This document shows, piece after piece, positions 50,035-59,144 of a DNA stretch of 64,000 nt. The DNA lies in NCBI RefSeq assembly GCF_003664035.1, contig NZ_RCCK01000016.1, positions 172,023 through 236,022 on the forward strand, read 5' to 3'. Source of the DNA: Pedobacter alluvionis. GTDB taxonomy: Bacteria > Bacteroidota > Bacteroidia > Sphingobacteriales > Sphingobacteriaceae. Each line of letters starts with the position of its first letter. The first letter of the stretch is position 1. Below the pieces are notes generated by a model. The model ran no database searches, was not told the origin of the DNA, and worked only from the letters and a program-made list of their open reading frames with translations. A program made the position numbers and the translations under genes.

Positions 50035-53000
50035 ATGAAGAAAAACATATATCCAACACCCGTCTTTTTGCAGGAGGTGTTTTCACTGCAACAGGCTGGG
50101 CTTAAAATAATCATGCTCTGTGCTTTCCTGTTCATGTCCTTTTGCGGTATGGCGCAAGAAACCAGCGGATCCTTAACCGGGCAGGTTAAAGATGCAAAAG
50201 GAATTGTTATTCCCGGTGCAACCATTGTGGCTATCCATACGCCTTCGGGAACACGTTATGCCATCTCTGCCGATGCCGATGGGCGGTATTTTTTAAACAA
50301 TTTACGCATCGGTTCACCCTATACGGTAACTGTCTCTACCACCGGGATGAAAACAGAGGTACTGAATGATGTTTCGGTACGTTTAGGCGGTAGCCAGCAG
50401 CTTAACTTTGTGCTGCAGGAAAATGCGCAGGAACTAAGTACGGTAATGGTATCGGGTAGGGCAAAACCCAAACAAAAGGCCGATAATTATGGGACTGGTA
50501 AAAATATCAGTGCCGAACAGGTCAAAAATATGCCCACCATTAACCGGAGCATCACCGATATTACCCGGTTAACCCCACAGGGAAGCCGCGATAATAGTTT
50601 CGGTGGAACCAATTTCCGTTACAACAACGTAACCATTGATGGAGCCGTAAATAACGATGCCATTGGTTTTAGTCCTTCGCTGGGCGGCCAGACGGGTACA
50701 TCAGGTATGAACGGGAGCAGTACAAGAACAAACCCTGTCTCATTAGATGCCATTGAGGATATGCAGGTTTACCTGGCCCCGTTTGATGTGAAAATCGGAA
50801 ATTTTACCGGGGGATCTGTAAATGCTGTAACGCGGAGCGGTACCAATAAAGTTAGCGGCTCGGTTTATGGTTTCGGCAGAAATGCTGCAATAACCGGGAA
50901 TGATAGAGTGGGCAGTCTGGGTAAAATGAACAGCGATTTCCAGGATTACCAGGCAGGTGTGCGCATCGGTTTCCCGATTATCAAAAACAAACTCTTCTTT
51001 TTTAGTAATGAGGAGATTACCCACCGCCAGGATCCTACCCAGCTGAACGTAGGTACAGCAGAAACAAGCCATATCCTCAGCGTAGCCGATGCTGATTTAA
51101 TCGGTAATGCGGTTAAAAGCCGTTATGGCAATGTTTTCGATGCAGGTACAGCAGGAGTATACACCAATTCGAACAGATCACAGAAATTTTTTAACCGGTT
51201 GGATTGGAATATCAGCGATAAACATCAATTGGCCATCAGGAACAATACTATTTTTAGTAAGGCCACGCACATGGATCGCGATCAGCAGGATTTCCGTTTC
51301 AGCAGTATGGCTTTTGAACAGAAAAATAACCAAAGCAGTACCGTTGCCGAGTTAAAAAGCCGTTTCAATAACGAACTCTCTGGAAATTTATTGGTGGGTT
51401 TTACGCATGTGAGCGATAGCCGCGATCCTTTAAGCGATCCTACATTACCGCAGGTACAGATTATGGGCCGTACGCCCGGAACCACCATTTATCTGGGTAC
51501 CGACCGCGAAGCGAGTATCTTCAACATGAAACAAAAAACATGGGAATTTACCGCAAACTTAAACTGGACCAAAGGACGCCATAAAATCTTAGTGGGTACG
51601 CATAATGAGCTTTATAACATTCAGTATGGCTTTGTTAATGCCTGGAACGGTCGTGTTGATTACCAGAGCATTGAAGATTTTATCAGCAACAATCCATACC
51701 GTGTGAGGGGAAGTTACAATTACACCAATAACAACAGAGATTATCTTTTGGCCAATCCCGCTGCCGATTTTAATGTAAACATGTACAGCTTGTATGTGCA
51801 GGATGAAATCAGGATCAGCGATAAACTGAGCATTACACCAGGTTTACGTGCCGATATGGTGAATCTGCCAACCATGCCGTCCTTAAGCGATAAAGTAAAG
51901 GATATTATGGCCGACCCAAATTTTGGCAATACCTATACCTACACACCGCTTAACCGCATCGAAAACAAATTTTTAAACAAAGTACAGTTATCACCGCGTT
52001 TAGGCTTCAGGTATGATGCGCTGGGCAATCAAAAACTGATTGTAAGGGGAGGAGCAGGATTATTTACCGGCCGTATTCCTTTTGCCTGGTTAGCCTATGC
52101 TTATTACAATACAGGCAATAACTTTGGCGCTTTCGATCAGCGTGCAGATCAGCAGCCCTTTACACCAGGCAGCGATGCCATTAAACCAGGTACCAACGGA
52201 ATTGGAAATTTTATTGAGCAGAACGGTGCCGTAATCAATAACCCTAACAGCGGCCGCACACAGATCGATCTGGTTGATAATGGTTTCGTCATGCCCCAGG
52301 TATTCCGTGCAAGTTTGGGTATCGATTACGAAACCGATAACAACTGGCGGTTTACGGTTGAAGGCATGTACACCAAAAGTTTAAAAGATGTGCTCTTTCA
52401 GCAGTTAAATACCAAAGATAACCCCTTGTATTATGGTTATGATAAACAGAAACAACAACCGGTTTACAGCGGAACGGTAGATTCCCGTTTTTCGAACATT
52501 TACTTATTAAGCAATACCAGCCAGGGCTATCGTTATAGCCTTACCGGAACAGTAACCAAAACTTTTATCAAAGCATTGAACGTTACAGCTTCTTATACCT
52601 ACGGCGAATCGAAAGATTTAAGTAATGGCGTACGGAACTCCATGGAAAGTAACTGGCAGTTAAACCAGGCCCTTGTACCCAATAACCCGGCTTTAAGTTA
52701 CAGTAATTTCGATACCCGTCACCGCATCGTGTCCAGTATTGGCTATAACCATGAGTGGGAAAAAGCCGGGAGGACTACGGTAAGTTTGTTTTTCAGCGCA
52801 CAATCGGGCAGTCCGTTTAGTTATGGTATCGTAAACAACAGCATCCAGGGTTTATCGCAACAGGTAAGTTTGGCCTATATTCCGTTGCGCGAAGAAGCCA
52901 TCCGTTATTTTAAAGATCTGCCTGCGCAAACGGCCGCTCAACAGGCGGCAGCCTTTAACCAGTTTATTGATGGCAACAAATACCTGAGCCGCCGCAGAGG

Positions 53001-53346
53001 TGATTTTACCGAGCGTAACAAAGGGCGTACGCCATGGAATGTACAGGCCGATCTGCATCTGGCACATGAGCTGTTTGTAAATAGCGATAAATCGCAGTCG
53101 CTGAGCTTAAATGTAGATATCATCAACCTGACCAACCTCATCAATAAAACCTGGGGTGTACAGTATTTCTCGCCAAATACCTTTAACTCCACCAGTAGTG
53201 TAGGTTTAACCCCAACTTTGTTCCCTCCACAGCAAAATGCAGGCAACTATCCGGTATTTACCTTCAATAACCCTGGTCAGCCATACAGTATCGATTATTT
53301 TAGTTCCAGGGTACAGATGCAATTGGGATTGAGGTACAGTTTTTAA
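50035..53346 (+). CDS. Oar-like TonB-dependent outer membrane protein
   Basis: A 1103-residue receptor of the Oar / carboxypeptidase-regulatory type. Signal region (LKIIMLCAFLFMSFCGMAQ), a regulatory-like domain at about 42-135 (SGSLTGQVKDAKGIVIPGAT), a plug with NRSITDITRLTPQGSRDNSF and GGTNFRYNNVTIDGAVNNDA, then a barrel containing FDVKIGNFTGGSVNAVTRSG and ending RVQMQLGLRYSF. There is no STN domain and no SusD partner. In Myxococcus and Bacteroidetes, Oar proteins are linked to development or export of surface material. Directly after three FAS1 lipoprotein genes, this suggests a role in their surface display or a shared ligand, which is inference. Confidence 0.87.
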   Translation: MKKNIYPTPVFLQEVFSLQQAGLKIIMLCAFLFMSFCGMAQETSGSLTGQVKDAKGIVIPGATIVAIHTPSGTRYAISADADGRYFLNNLRIGSPYTVTVSTTGMKTEVLNDVSVRLGGSQQLNFVLQENAQELSTVMVSGRAKPKQKADNYGTGKNISAEQVKNMPTINRSITDITRLTPQGSRDNSFGGTNFRYNNVTIDGAVNNDAIGFSPSLGGQTGTSGMNGSSTRTNPVSLDAIEDMQVYLAPFDVKIGNFTGGSVNAVTRSGTNKVSGSVYGFGRNAAITGNDRVGSLGKMNSDFQDYQAGVRIGFPIIKNKLFFFSNEEITHRQDPTQLNVGTAETSHILSVADADLIGNAVKSRYGNVFDAGTAGVYTNSNRSQKFFNRLDWNISDKHQLAIRNNTIFSKATHMDRDQQDFRFSSMAFEQKNNQSSTVAELKSRFNNELSGNLLVGFTHVSDSRDPLSDPTLPQVQIMGRTPGTTIYLGTDREASIFNMKQKTWEFTANLNWTKGRHKILVGTHNELYNIQYGFVNAWNGRVDYQSIEDFISNNPYRVRGSYNYTNNNRDYLLANPAADFNVNMYSLYVQDEIRISDKLSITPGLRADMVNLPTMPSLSDKVKDIMADPNFGNTYTYTPLNRIENKFLNKVQLSPRLGFRYDALGNQKLIVRGGAGLFTGRIPFAWLAYAYYNTGNNFGAFDQRADQQPFTPGSDAIKPGTNGIGNFIEQNGAVINNPNSGRTQIDLVDNGFVMPQVFRASLGIDYETDNNWRFTVEGMYTKSLKDVLFQQLNTKDNPLYYGYDKQKQQPVYSGTVDSRFSNIYLLSNTSQGYRYSLTGTVTKTFIKALNVTASYTYGESKDLSNGVRNSMESNWQLNQALVPNNPALSYSNFDTRHRIVSSIGYNHEWEKAGRTTVSLFFSAQSGSPFSYGIVNNSIQGLSQQVSLAYIPLREEAIRYFKDLPAQTAAQQAAAFNQFIDGNKYLSRRRGDFTERNKGRTPWNVQADLHLAHELFVNSDKSQSLSLNVDIINLTNLINKTWGVQYFSPNTFNSTSSVGLTPTLFPPQQNAGNYPVFTFNNPGQPYSIDYFSSRVQMQLGLRYSF

Positions 53347-53363
53347 CATTAAAGATAAATCTT

Positions 53364-55532
53364 ATGATCATTCAACATAAAAAGAGTTTAAGTATCGGAT
53401 TGATGCTTTTCCTACTGCTCATCATCGGGGCCTGTAAAAAGGATAAAACCGAACCTGTTGCAGTCGCATTTAAAATAGAAAGTTATTACCCCAATAGTGG
53501 TAACGCCGGTACATTGGTAACCATTACCGGGACAGGTTTTGGTACTGATATTAAACAATATTCTGCCACCATTGGGGGTAAATCAGCTGAAGTAATCAGC
53601 GCAACAGCCCAGGCTTTGGTAATTCGTATGCCCGAAGGTGGAACTACGGGTGCGCTGGCCATAAAGCATGATACCCAGAGTTTTGATATCGGTCCGTATA
53701 CCTATCAGGATTTAACCATTACAACCGTTTTGCCTGCAAATGGACCTGCGGGTTCACAAATCAGGATAACAGGAGCAGGTTTTAGCAGTACAACCGCGCC
53801 TGCTACCGTTTTGATCAATGGTAAAACTGCGCTGGTGGTTAGCGTATCGGATAACCTGATTGTTGCTGAAGTACCAGCTGAGGCAGGCTTTGGTGCAATT
53901 ATGGTGAAAGTAAACGGAAAAGAAGCCAAAGGCCAGAATTTTACCTATCAGGCTATTGAAAATATTAAACCTTTAACCGGTGGTAAAAATACAAAGGTTA
54001 CCATAAATGGAACCGGATTTGAAGAACTTGCTGCCGGGAATATTATTGATTTTAATGGAACAGCTGCAACCGTATTGGAAGCCAGCAAGGAAAAACTGGT
54101 TGTTGTAGCTCCTGATGGCGTAAAAACTGGCCCGTTATCGGTAAATATAAATGGACAAAAAATTACCGGACCAATTTTTACTGTGGTTGCGCCACCGTCA
54201 ATTGGTGTTGTTACCCCATTAAGCGGACCGAAAGGTACAGAGATGACCATTTCGGGTGCATTGTTCAGTAACATGACCGATGAAAATAAGGTCTTTATCA
54301 ATGGTGTTTCTGTTCCTTTGACATCGTCCTCCGAAAACCAGATCAAACTAATCTTGCCAGGAGGTACAGGAAGCGGAAGTGTTAGGGTTGTGGTAAATGA
54401 TCAGGTCACCGATGGACCACAGTTTAAAGATCAGACCCTTGGCATTCTTTCTGTCAGTCCGGATAATGGTTTGGCCGGAACAACCGTTACCATCAAGGGG
54501 TCTGGCTTTAGTACAACGGCTGCAAATAACAAAGTTTATTTTAACGGCGTACCCGCTGCGGTGAAAACGGCGAGCGAAAATACATTGGTGCTGGATGCCC
54601 CGGCAGGTTTAACTACAGGCGATTTAAAAGTGGTGGTTGCCGGTCAGGAAGCTTTAGCACCGCAGGAATTTAGAAGAGCAGGTATGGTTACTTTAGCCGG
54701 GGGACCAAACAGCAGTACTTTTGGCAGTTTTATGGCAGGTATTGCGGTTGATAATAATGGTAATGTTTATGTAACAGACCGATCGAACAATGTGGTGAAA
54801 AAAATTGCCCCGAACGGTACGGTGACTGTGTTGCAGGCTAATGGTACCGATATTGTTTTTGATACCCCTTATGGTATTGTGATTGATAAACAGAACAATA
54901 TCTACGTGTCGGATATTGGCCGTAACCAGATTAGAAAAATAACACCTTCGGGCCAAAATACCGTTTATGTTTCCGGCTTTTCGCCAGGTTTAATGACATT
55001 TGATACTGCAGGCAACCTTTACGTAAATATTAATGGTGCCTTTGCGGGAATGAACAGGGTAAATACCGTTGGTGGTTTTACAAAAATTACCGGACCGCTC
55101 TGGCCTATGGCGCACCCTGTAGTAGATGCCTCAGGCAATCTATATTATGTAGATTCGGGCTCTGCAAGCAATAATGCCATTTCATATATAGCATCTGGTG
55201 GATCAAACCTGATCAACTGGATAGGCTTTAGTGATCCGGGTTATGTGGACGGAATTGGAACCCAGGCCAGATTTAATAGCATTGCAGGTGGTTTGATACC
55301 TTATGGTAAAGGGCGACTGATCGCTGGCGACCGTCATAACTATGCCCTCCGGGAGATCGATATTGCTTCCAAAAGCGCATCAACCCTCGCTAAGTTTTCT
55401 TCAGGCTTTGCCGATGGAACATTGGCGGCTGCTAAGCTGGGATCTATGGACGACATGGCGATAGATCAGGACGGGAATGTCTACATCCTGGATGCCGAAA
55501 ATAAAGCAGTCCGAAAAGTATTTTTGAAATAA
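53364..55532 (+). CDS. IPT/TIG and NHL-repeat lipoprotein
   Basis: A 722-residue lipoprotein (lipobox IIGACKKDK, Cys at about residue 24). Five Ig-like IPT/TIG domains follow one another from about residue 36 to 440, each with a P-x-x-G-x-x-G-T-x-V-T-I-x-G-x-G-F core (for example YYPNSGNAGTLVTITGTGFG and VSPDNGLAGTTVTIKGSGFS). NHL beta-propeller repeats occupy the C-terminal part (VTDRSNNVVKKIAPNGTVTV, VSDIGRNQIRKITPSGQNTV, ILDAENKAVRKV). Such proteins often accompany SusCD systems as surface binding proteins; here the partner is an Oar-like receptor, whose gene ends 17 bases upstream. Confidence 0.87.
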   Translation: MIIQHKKSLSIGLMLFLLLIIGACKKDKTEPVAVAFKIESYYPNSGNAGTLVTITGTGFGTDIKQYSATIGGKSAEVISATAQALVIRMPEGGTTGALAIKHDTQSFDIGPYTYQDLTITTVLPANGPAGSQIRITGAGFSSTTAPATVLINGKTALVVSVSDNLIVAEVPAEAGFGAIMVKVNGKEAKGQNFTYQAIENIKPLTGGKNTKVTINGTGFEELAAGNIIDFNGTAATVLEASKEKLVVVAPDGVKTGPLSVNINGQKITGPIFTVVAPPSIGVVTPLSGPKGTEMTISGALFSNMTDENKVFINGVSVPLTSSSENQIKLILPGGTGSGSVRVVVNDQVTDGPQFKDQTLGILSVSPDNGLAGTTVTIKGSGFSTTAANNKVYFNGVPAAVKTASENTLVLDAPAGLTTGDLKVVVAGQEALAPQEFRRAGMVTLAGGPNSSTFGSFMAGIAVDNNGNVYVTDRSNNVVKKIAPNGTVTVLQANGTDIVFDTPYGIVIDKQNNIYVSDIGRNQIRKITPSGQNTVYVSGFSPGLMTFDTAGNLYVNINGAFAGMNRVNTVGGFTKITGPLWPMAHPVVDASGNLYYVDSGSASNNAISYIASGGSNLINWIGFSDPGYVDGIGTQARFNSIAGGLIPYGKGRLIAGDRHNYALREIDIASKSASTLAKFSSGFADGTLAAAKLGSMDDMAIDQDGNVYILDAENKAVRKVFLK

Positions 55533-55547
55533 ATTGATCTGATAATT

Positions 55548-55578
55548 AACCTGGGGAGAGGATAATGCTCCCCGGGTT
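55548..55578 (+). terminator. Hairpin before the coiled-coil gene
   Basis: AACCTGGGGAG (55548-55558) pairs with CTCCCCGGGTT (55568-55578), with one G-U pair, followed by TTAACC. It lies between the TIG/NHL gene and the coiled-coil gene and could attenuate expression of the latter. Confidence 0.5.
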
Positions 55579-55591
55579 TTAACCAAAATGA

Positions 55592-55906
55592 ATGCAGGGG
55601 ATTAATAGAAGCCAGCATGAGCATTTAAAAAGCCTGCTGATCAAACTGGAAGAAGGCCTCAGTATTGAAGAGGTTTGTCCGATGGACGAAAATGACCTTC
55701 AGCCACACTCAGAGCTTGAAGTTATCCGGGCTAAGCGTTTGCAAATGCAGGCATTATATATCGAATACCTGAAAAAACTTGCCGATATTGAAATGCATAT
55801 TGCGCATTATAAAAAAGTTTATAACGATGTTAATATCAACTTTGTAAGCGCAAGGATCAGGAAGTTAAATAAAACTGAAAGGTTAAAATGCCATCAAGAA
55901 TCTTGA
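55592..55906 (+). CDS. Small coiled-coil protein, copy C of a local family
   Basis: A 104-residue helical, charged cytoplasmic protein beginning MQGINRSQHEHLKSLLIKLE. The N-terminal signature M-[QH]-G-[VI]-[NS]-[KR]-x-x-H-E-x-L is shared with the products at 3569-3892 and 12669-12992, and the C-terminal helix (VNINFVSARIRKLNKTERLK) occupies the same place as their VKxQFLxxKLKELK. The middle has a different insert and diverges more than A does from B. It is the last gene after a TonB/FAS1 locus, as copy B is the last gene of another. Its role is unknown. Confidence 0.7.
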   Translation: MQGINRSQHEHLKSLLIKLEEGLSIEEVCPMDENDLQPHSELEVIRAKRLQMQALYIEYLKKLADIEMHIAHYKKVYNDVNINFVSARIRKLNKTERLKCHQES

Positions 55907-55938
55907 TTTAAACCTCATATAGATTTAGTAGAATACAA

Positions 55939-55971
55939 TAAGCCACAGATATTTAAAGGATCTGTGGCTTA
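55939..55971. terminator. Strong terminator at the end of the FAS1 locus
   Basis: A perfect 12-bp stem, TAAGCCACAGAT (55939-55950) with ATCTGTGGCTTA (55960-55971), has a 9-base loop and is followed by CTGCTTTT. It lies 32 bases after the coiled-coil stop and marks the 3' end of the large plus-strand locus. Confidence 0.75.
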
Positions 55972-56091
55972 CTGCTTTTCGGGCAAATGCTTCCCGTCAA
56001 AAGTTATTTAATACAATCCCAAGCAGGCTTCTAAAGGGCGTAGTTACATCAACCGGCCGTTAAGATGTTTTAGGAGTGGTTTAATCAGCGC

Positions 56092-56646
56092 TTATTTGAA
56101 TTGGTCATGTTGGAGGTTATCACTTCCTCTAAGTGTTTTGCGATAGTCCTGGATTATTGTCAAAAGGTTATTTGCGTTTATATCCAGTTCTGATGCAGTA
56201 AGAAAGATCTGCAGGTTCCCGGATGGATCCTGTATGCCGCTGACCGCCATGGCAGATAGTTTTTTTTGAATGATGGGCATATAATGCGCTGCCCTGCCTA
56301 CGCTTAGTACCACCAGGGTATCCCATCCGGCTTTCGTAATCGAGATGTCCAGGATGTCTTTCCATGAGATCAGGCCTGCGGCCTTGCTCACTGCGGTAAC
56401 TTCTGAGTATATTCCTTCGCTACTGAGTATGAGTAGGGGAGCTGAACGGTTCAGGGAGATCAGCATCCTGATGATGACAATGAGCAGGATGATTCCTAAA
56501 ACGGCAGACACCCCCGCAAGTTTAGTGGCAATATTACCAGTGAATAATCCGATGCTGTATAAAAATACCGCCACAAGTGCAATCAGGATGCCTGAGCAGA
56601 TAAAGATAAGCTGCGCTGATTTTTTTTTATTTCTGTAAAATTCCAT
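56092..56646 (-). CDS. STM3941-like membrane protein
   Basis: A 184-residue protein with two N-terminal membrane helices (about 14-34, LIFICSGILIALVAVFLYSI; and 42-62, AGVSAVLGIILLIVIIRMLI) and a cytoplasmic beta-rich, PH-like domain: LLILSSEGIYSEVTAVSKAA, then GLISWKDILDISITKAGWDT. This arrangement matches the STM3941 family, whose function is unknown. It is on the minus strand. The small gene at 56670-56900 lies 23 bases upstream on the same strand, so they may be one transcript. Confidence 0.7.
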   Translation of the reverse strand: MEFYRNKKKSAQLIFICSGILIALVAVFLYSIGLFTGNIATKLAGVSAVLGIILLIVIIRMLISLNRSAPLLILSSEGIYSEVTAVSKAAGLISWKDILDISITKAGWDTLVVLSVGRAAHYMPIIQKKLSAMAVSGIQDPSGNLQIFLTASELDINANNLLTIIQDYRKTLRGSDNLQHDQFK

Positions 56647-56669
56647 TTATTGTATTTGAATTCAACTGT

Positions 56670-56900
56670 TTAATGTTGTAGATAGTTCACTTCAAAGCTG
56701 CCATACATCGCCATTTCAGCGCTGTGGGATATGACAAGTTTTAGCTTTAATTTTTCTATTACTTCTTTCGCGAAACTGATGCTTCGGTTCAGGTCCTTAA
56801 TCCCGCGTACTTCAATTCCCCGTGAAAGCATTTTGAATTTTGATGGTTCGAATTTTTCAATGAATTTTTGAATATCGGTTACTCTTTTGTTATCTGACAT
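56670..56900 (-). CDS. Small hypothetical protein
   Basis: A 76-residue protein starting MSDNKRVTDIQKFIEKFEPS. I chose ATG 56900 over an upstream ATG at 56960, because the extra 20 residues look like translated leader. It has helical stretches, a RGIEVRGIKDLNRSISFAKE segment and a beta-like end (KLVISHSAEMAMYGSFEVNY). There is no signal peptide. It is 23 bases upstream of the STM3941-like gene on the same strand. I do not recognise a family. Confidence 0.5.
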   Translation of the reverse strand: MSDNKRVTDIQKFIEKFEPSKFKMLSRGIEVRGIKDLNRSISFAKEVIEKLKLKLVISHSAEMAMYGSFEVNYLQH

Positions 56901-57222
56901 ATTTTGATTTTTAGTGCTTATAACTTCAAGAAATGCTTTTTGTTTGCCCTCTTTTTGCACAATGTTTTTTTAAAATCGTCTTATCCTTCGATGTTTTTTT
57001 TCTTAACGCCACTTTTTCTATTTTTATGTATCAATGCTGCAGGGGTTTAGGGAGATCGCTGAATGCCTGTCAGCATCTTAAATCAGGATCCGGTATTTTT
57101 AAAATAATTTTTTAACAGGCTTTTCGATTACATATCACTGCCCTTTACAGGTAAGGACCCGTGTATCATTTAGACTGAGCCTATTGCCCACTATTGATGG
57201 AATACACATTATACTAAAACAC

Positions 57223-57230
57223 TAACTTTG
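57223..57230 (+). promoter_or_regulatory. -7-like box directly before the GlxA-type gene
   Basis: TAACTTTG matches the Bacteroidetes TAnnTTTG element and is four bases away from ATG 57235. No good -33 TTTG at 17-20 bases upstream was found, so support is partial. Confidence 0.35.
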
Positions 57231-57234
57231 GAAA

Positions 57235-58152
57235 ATGAAGCCTAACCGAGTTATATTTTTCATATTTAATAATGTTCACCTTTTAGATCTGGCCGGTGCG
57301 GTAACGGTTTTTTACGAATCGGGATGTTGCGGAAAGCAGTATGATATGCGTTACGTTTCGCCATATGACAATCCGGAAAGCTCATCTGGCCTTGGATTTA
57401 CAAATGTTGAACCGCTCAGTTCCATTACTGTTAATCAGCACGATATTGTAATTGTAGCCGGAATGGAAATTGAAAAATGGAACAGGGCAGATGACCATCT
57501 CTGGATACCCTGGCTGCAGTCTGCTGCAGCAACCGGCGCTACCATATCTTCAATTTGTACAGCAGCCTTTGCCCTTGCTGCCGCCGGGCTTTTAAATGGT
57601 CAAAACTGTACTACGCACTGGGCATGGACTACGGCTTTACAACAGAGATACCCCCTGATTAAAGTGATCGAGAATAAACTATTTGTGCAGAGTGGCAGGA
57701 TTTTTACCAGCGCGGGGATTGCTACAGGGATTGATCTTGCGCTCTACCTTGTTGAAGAGCAGCATGGAGCAGCTTTTGCATGTCTTGTGGCAAAAGATAT
57801 GGTTGTTTATATGCGCAGGGATGGAATGGAAGCGCAAAATAGTATTTACCTCCAAAACAGGCAGCATATTAACCACCTTATACATCAGGTACAGGATTAT
57901 ATCACCAAACAGCTGCATCAAAAAATAACAATAGGGGAACTGGCTGAGTTGGTCTTTATCAGTCCGCGTAGCCTTACACGCCTGTTCAAATCTGCCACAG
58001 GAATCACCATCGGGCAATATATTCAATCTTTAAGGATGGAAAAGGCAAAACACCTGCTTAAAACCGGAGAGAAGGTAGCCTGGATAGCTAAAGAATGCGG
58101 TTATAACAGCGCTTCCCAGCTGAGGAAATTGACAAAAGAGATAAAAGATTAA
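57235..58152 (+). CDS. GlxA-type AraC regulator with DJ-1/PfpI domain
   Basis: A 305-residue regulator. The N-terminal DJ-1/PfpI class-I glutamine-amidotransferase-like domain (about 1-185) has FFIFNNVHLLDLAGAVTVFY and a nucleophile-elbow Cys in SSICTAAFALAAAGLLNG; TTHWAWTTALQQRYP follows. The C-terminal AraC-type double helix-turn-helix (about 215-305) shows ITIGELAELVFISPRSLTRL and ATGITIGQYIQSLRMEKAKH. GlxA family members sense small molecules and activate target genes. A TAACTTTG box ends five bases before the ATG, which suggests a leaderless message. The next gene encodes a second, secreted DJ-1/PfpI protein and is a probable target. Confidence 0.87.
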   Translation: MKPNRVIFFIFNNVHLLDLAGAVTVFYESGCCGKQYDMRYVSPYDNPESSSGLGFTNVEPLSSITVNQHDIVIVAGMEIEKWNRADDHLWIPWLQSAAATGATISSICTAAFALAAAGLLNGQNCTTHWAWTTALQQRYPLIKVIENKLFVQSGRIFTSAGIATGIDLALYLVEEQHGAAFACLVAKDMVVYMRRDGMEAQNSIYLQNRQHINHLIHQVQDYITKQLHQKITIGELAELVFISPRSLTRLFKSATGITIGQYIQSLRMEKAKHLLKTGEKVAWIAKECGYNSASQLRKLTKEIKD

Positions 58153-58241
58153 CATTTCATAATAGATTGGCCGGATTGTGACTATGGCTGTCCTGATTTA
58201 TTTGCTGTATCCGGTTAATTTTGGATTTAAATAATACGTTT

Positions 58242-59012
58242 ATGAAACAGTTATTACGCTTAATCTTTTTCATTCCTTGCTTCGCATTTTCACAGGTCTA
58301 TGCAAACACTTATGTATGTCCGCCATGTAACCGTCCGTGTGATACCGCGACTTACCAGCAGCCCGGTATTTGTACACAGTGCGGGATGAAACTTGTAGAA
58401 AAAAAAGCATCATTATTAAAGGATAAACAAATAACGGTCTGCTTTTACCTATATGATGGGGTAGAGATACTGGATTTTGCAGGCCCGATGGAAGTATTTT
58501 CCTATGCAGGATTCAAAATCATCACCGTCGCAAAAACCAAAGCACCCCTTTTGACACAGGGCATTTTGAAGATTATCCCTGATTACAGTATTAAAGATGC
58601 TCCACAGGCGGATATCTTTGCTGTATTTGGTGGCTCAGATGAAGTGGCAACAAATGATCCCGAAGTTATTTCCTGGATAAAATCAAGGGACAGCGCCACT
58701 AAAAGCTATTTTTCGGTCTGCACCGGAGCCTTTATTCTCGGGAAAGCTGGCCTGCTTGATCAGCTTACCGTGACCACTTTTCATAAAAGCATAACCAATC
58801 TTAAAAAGGCTTTGCCGAAAGCTAAAGTACTTGCCAATGTTCGTTATATTGATAACGGCAAAGTAATCACGACCGCAGGGATATCGGCTGGTATAGATGG
58901 TGCACTGCACCTGGTTGCAAAATTGAGGGGTAAAGAAGTAGCGCAAGCAATTGCAAAACAAATAGAATATGATAAATATGTACCTGAACAGGGGATGGAC
59001 CTGTCTCAATAG
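58242..59012 (+). CDS. Exported DJ-1/PfpI protein with heavy-metal-binding-like domain
   Basis: A 256-residue protein. Start ATG 58242 (MKQLLRLIFFIPCFAFS) gives a clean signal peptide, whereas the upstream 58221 TTG overlaps a TAATTTTG promoter-like box (58216-58223). After the signal comes a short Cys-rich module with YVCPPCNRPCDTA and GICTQCGMKLVEK, as in heavy-metal-binding / YHS-like domains. It is followed by a DJ-1/PfpI domain (YDGVEILDFAGPMEVFSYAG, nucleophile Cys in SYFSVCTGAFILGKAGLLDQ). The combination in an exported protein is uncommon. It follows the GlxA-type regulator gene and may be its target. Confidence 0.82.
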   Translation: MKQLLRLIFFIPCFAFSQVYANTYVCPPCNRPCDTATYQQPGICTQCGMKLVEKKASLLKDKQITVCFYLYDGVEILDFAGPMEVFSYAGFKIITVAKTKAPLLTQGILKIIPDYSIKDAPQADIFAVFGGSDEVATNDPEVISWIKSRDSATKSYFSVCTGAFILGKAGLLDQLTVTTFHKSITNLKKALPKAKVLANVRYIDNGKVITTAGISAGIDGALHLVAKLRGKEVAQAIAKQIEYDKYVPEQGMDLSQ

Positions 59013-59144
59013 ATACTGGAGGAAATGTATTGACTTTGTGTTTTTTTTGATTTAACTTTTAAGTAGCGTTTTGGTGCAACGTGTATTGAAGTAAAATTTG
59101 AACCCGCCAACAGAAAGGTTAAGTGAAATGCTAACGCTTAATCT

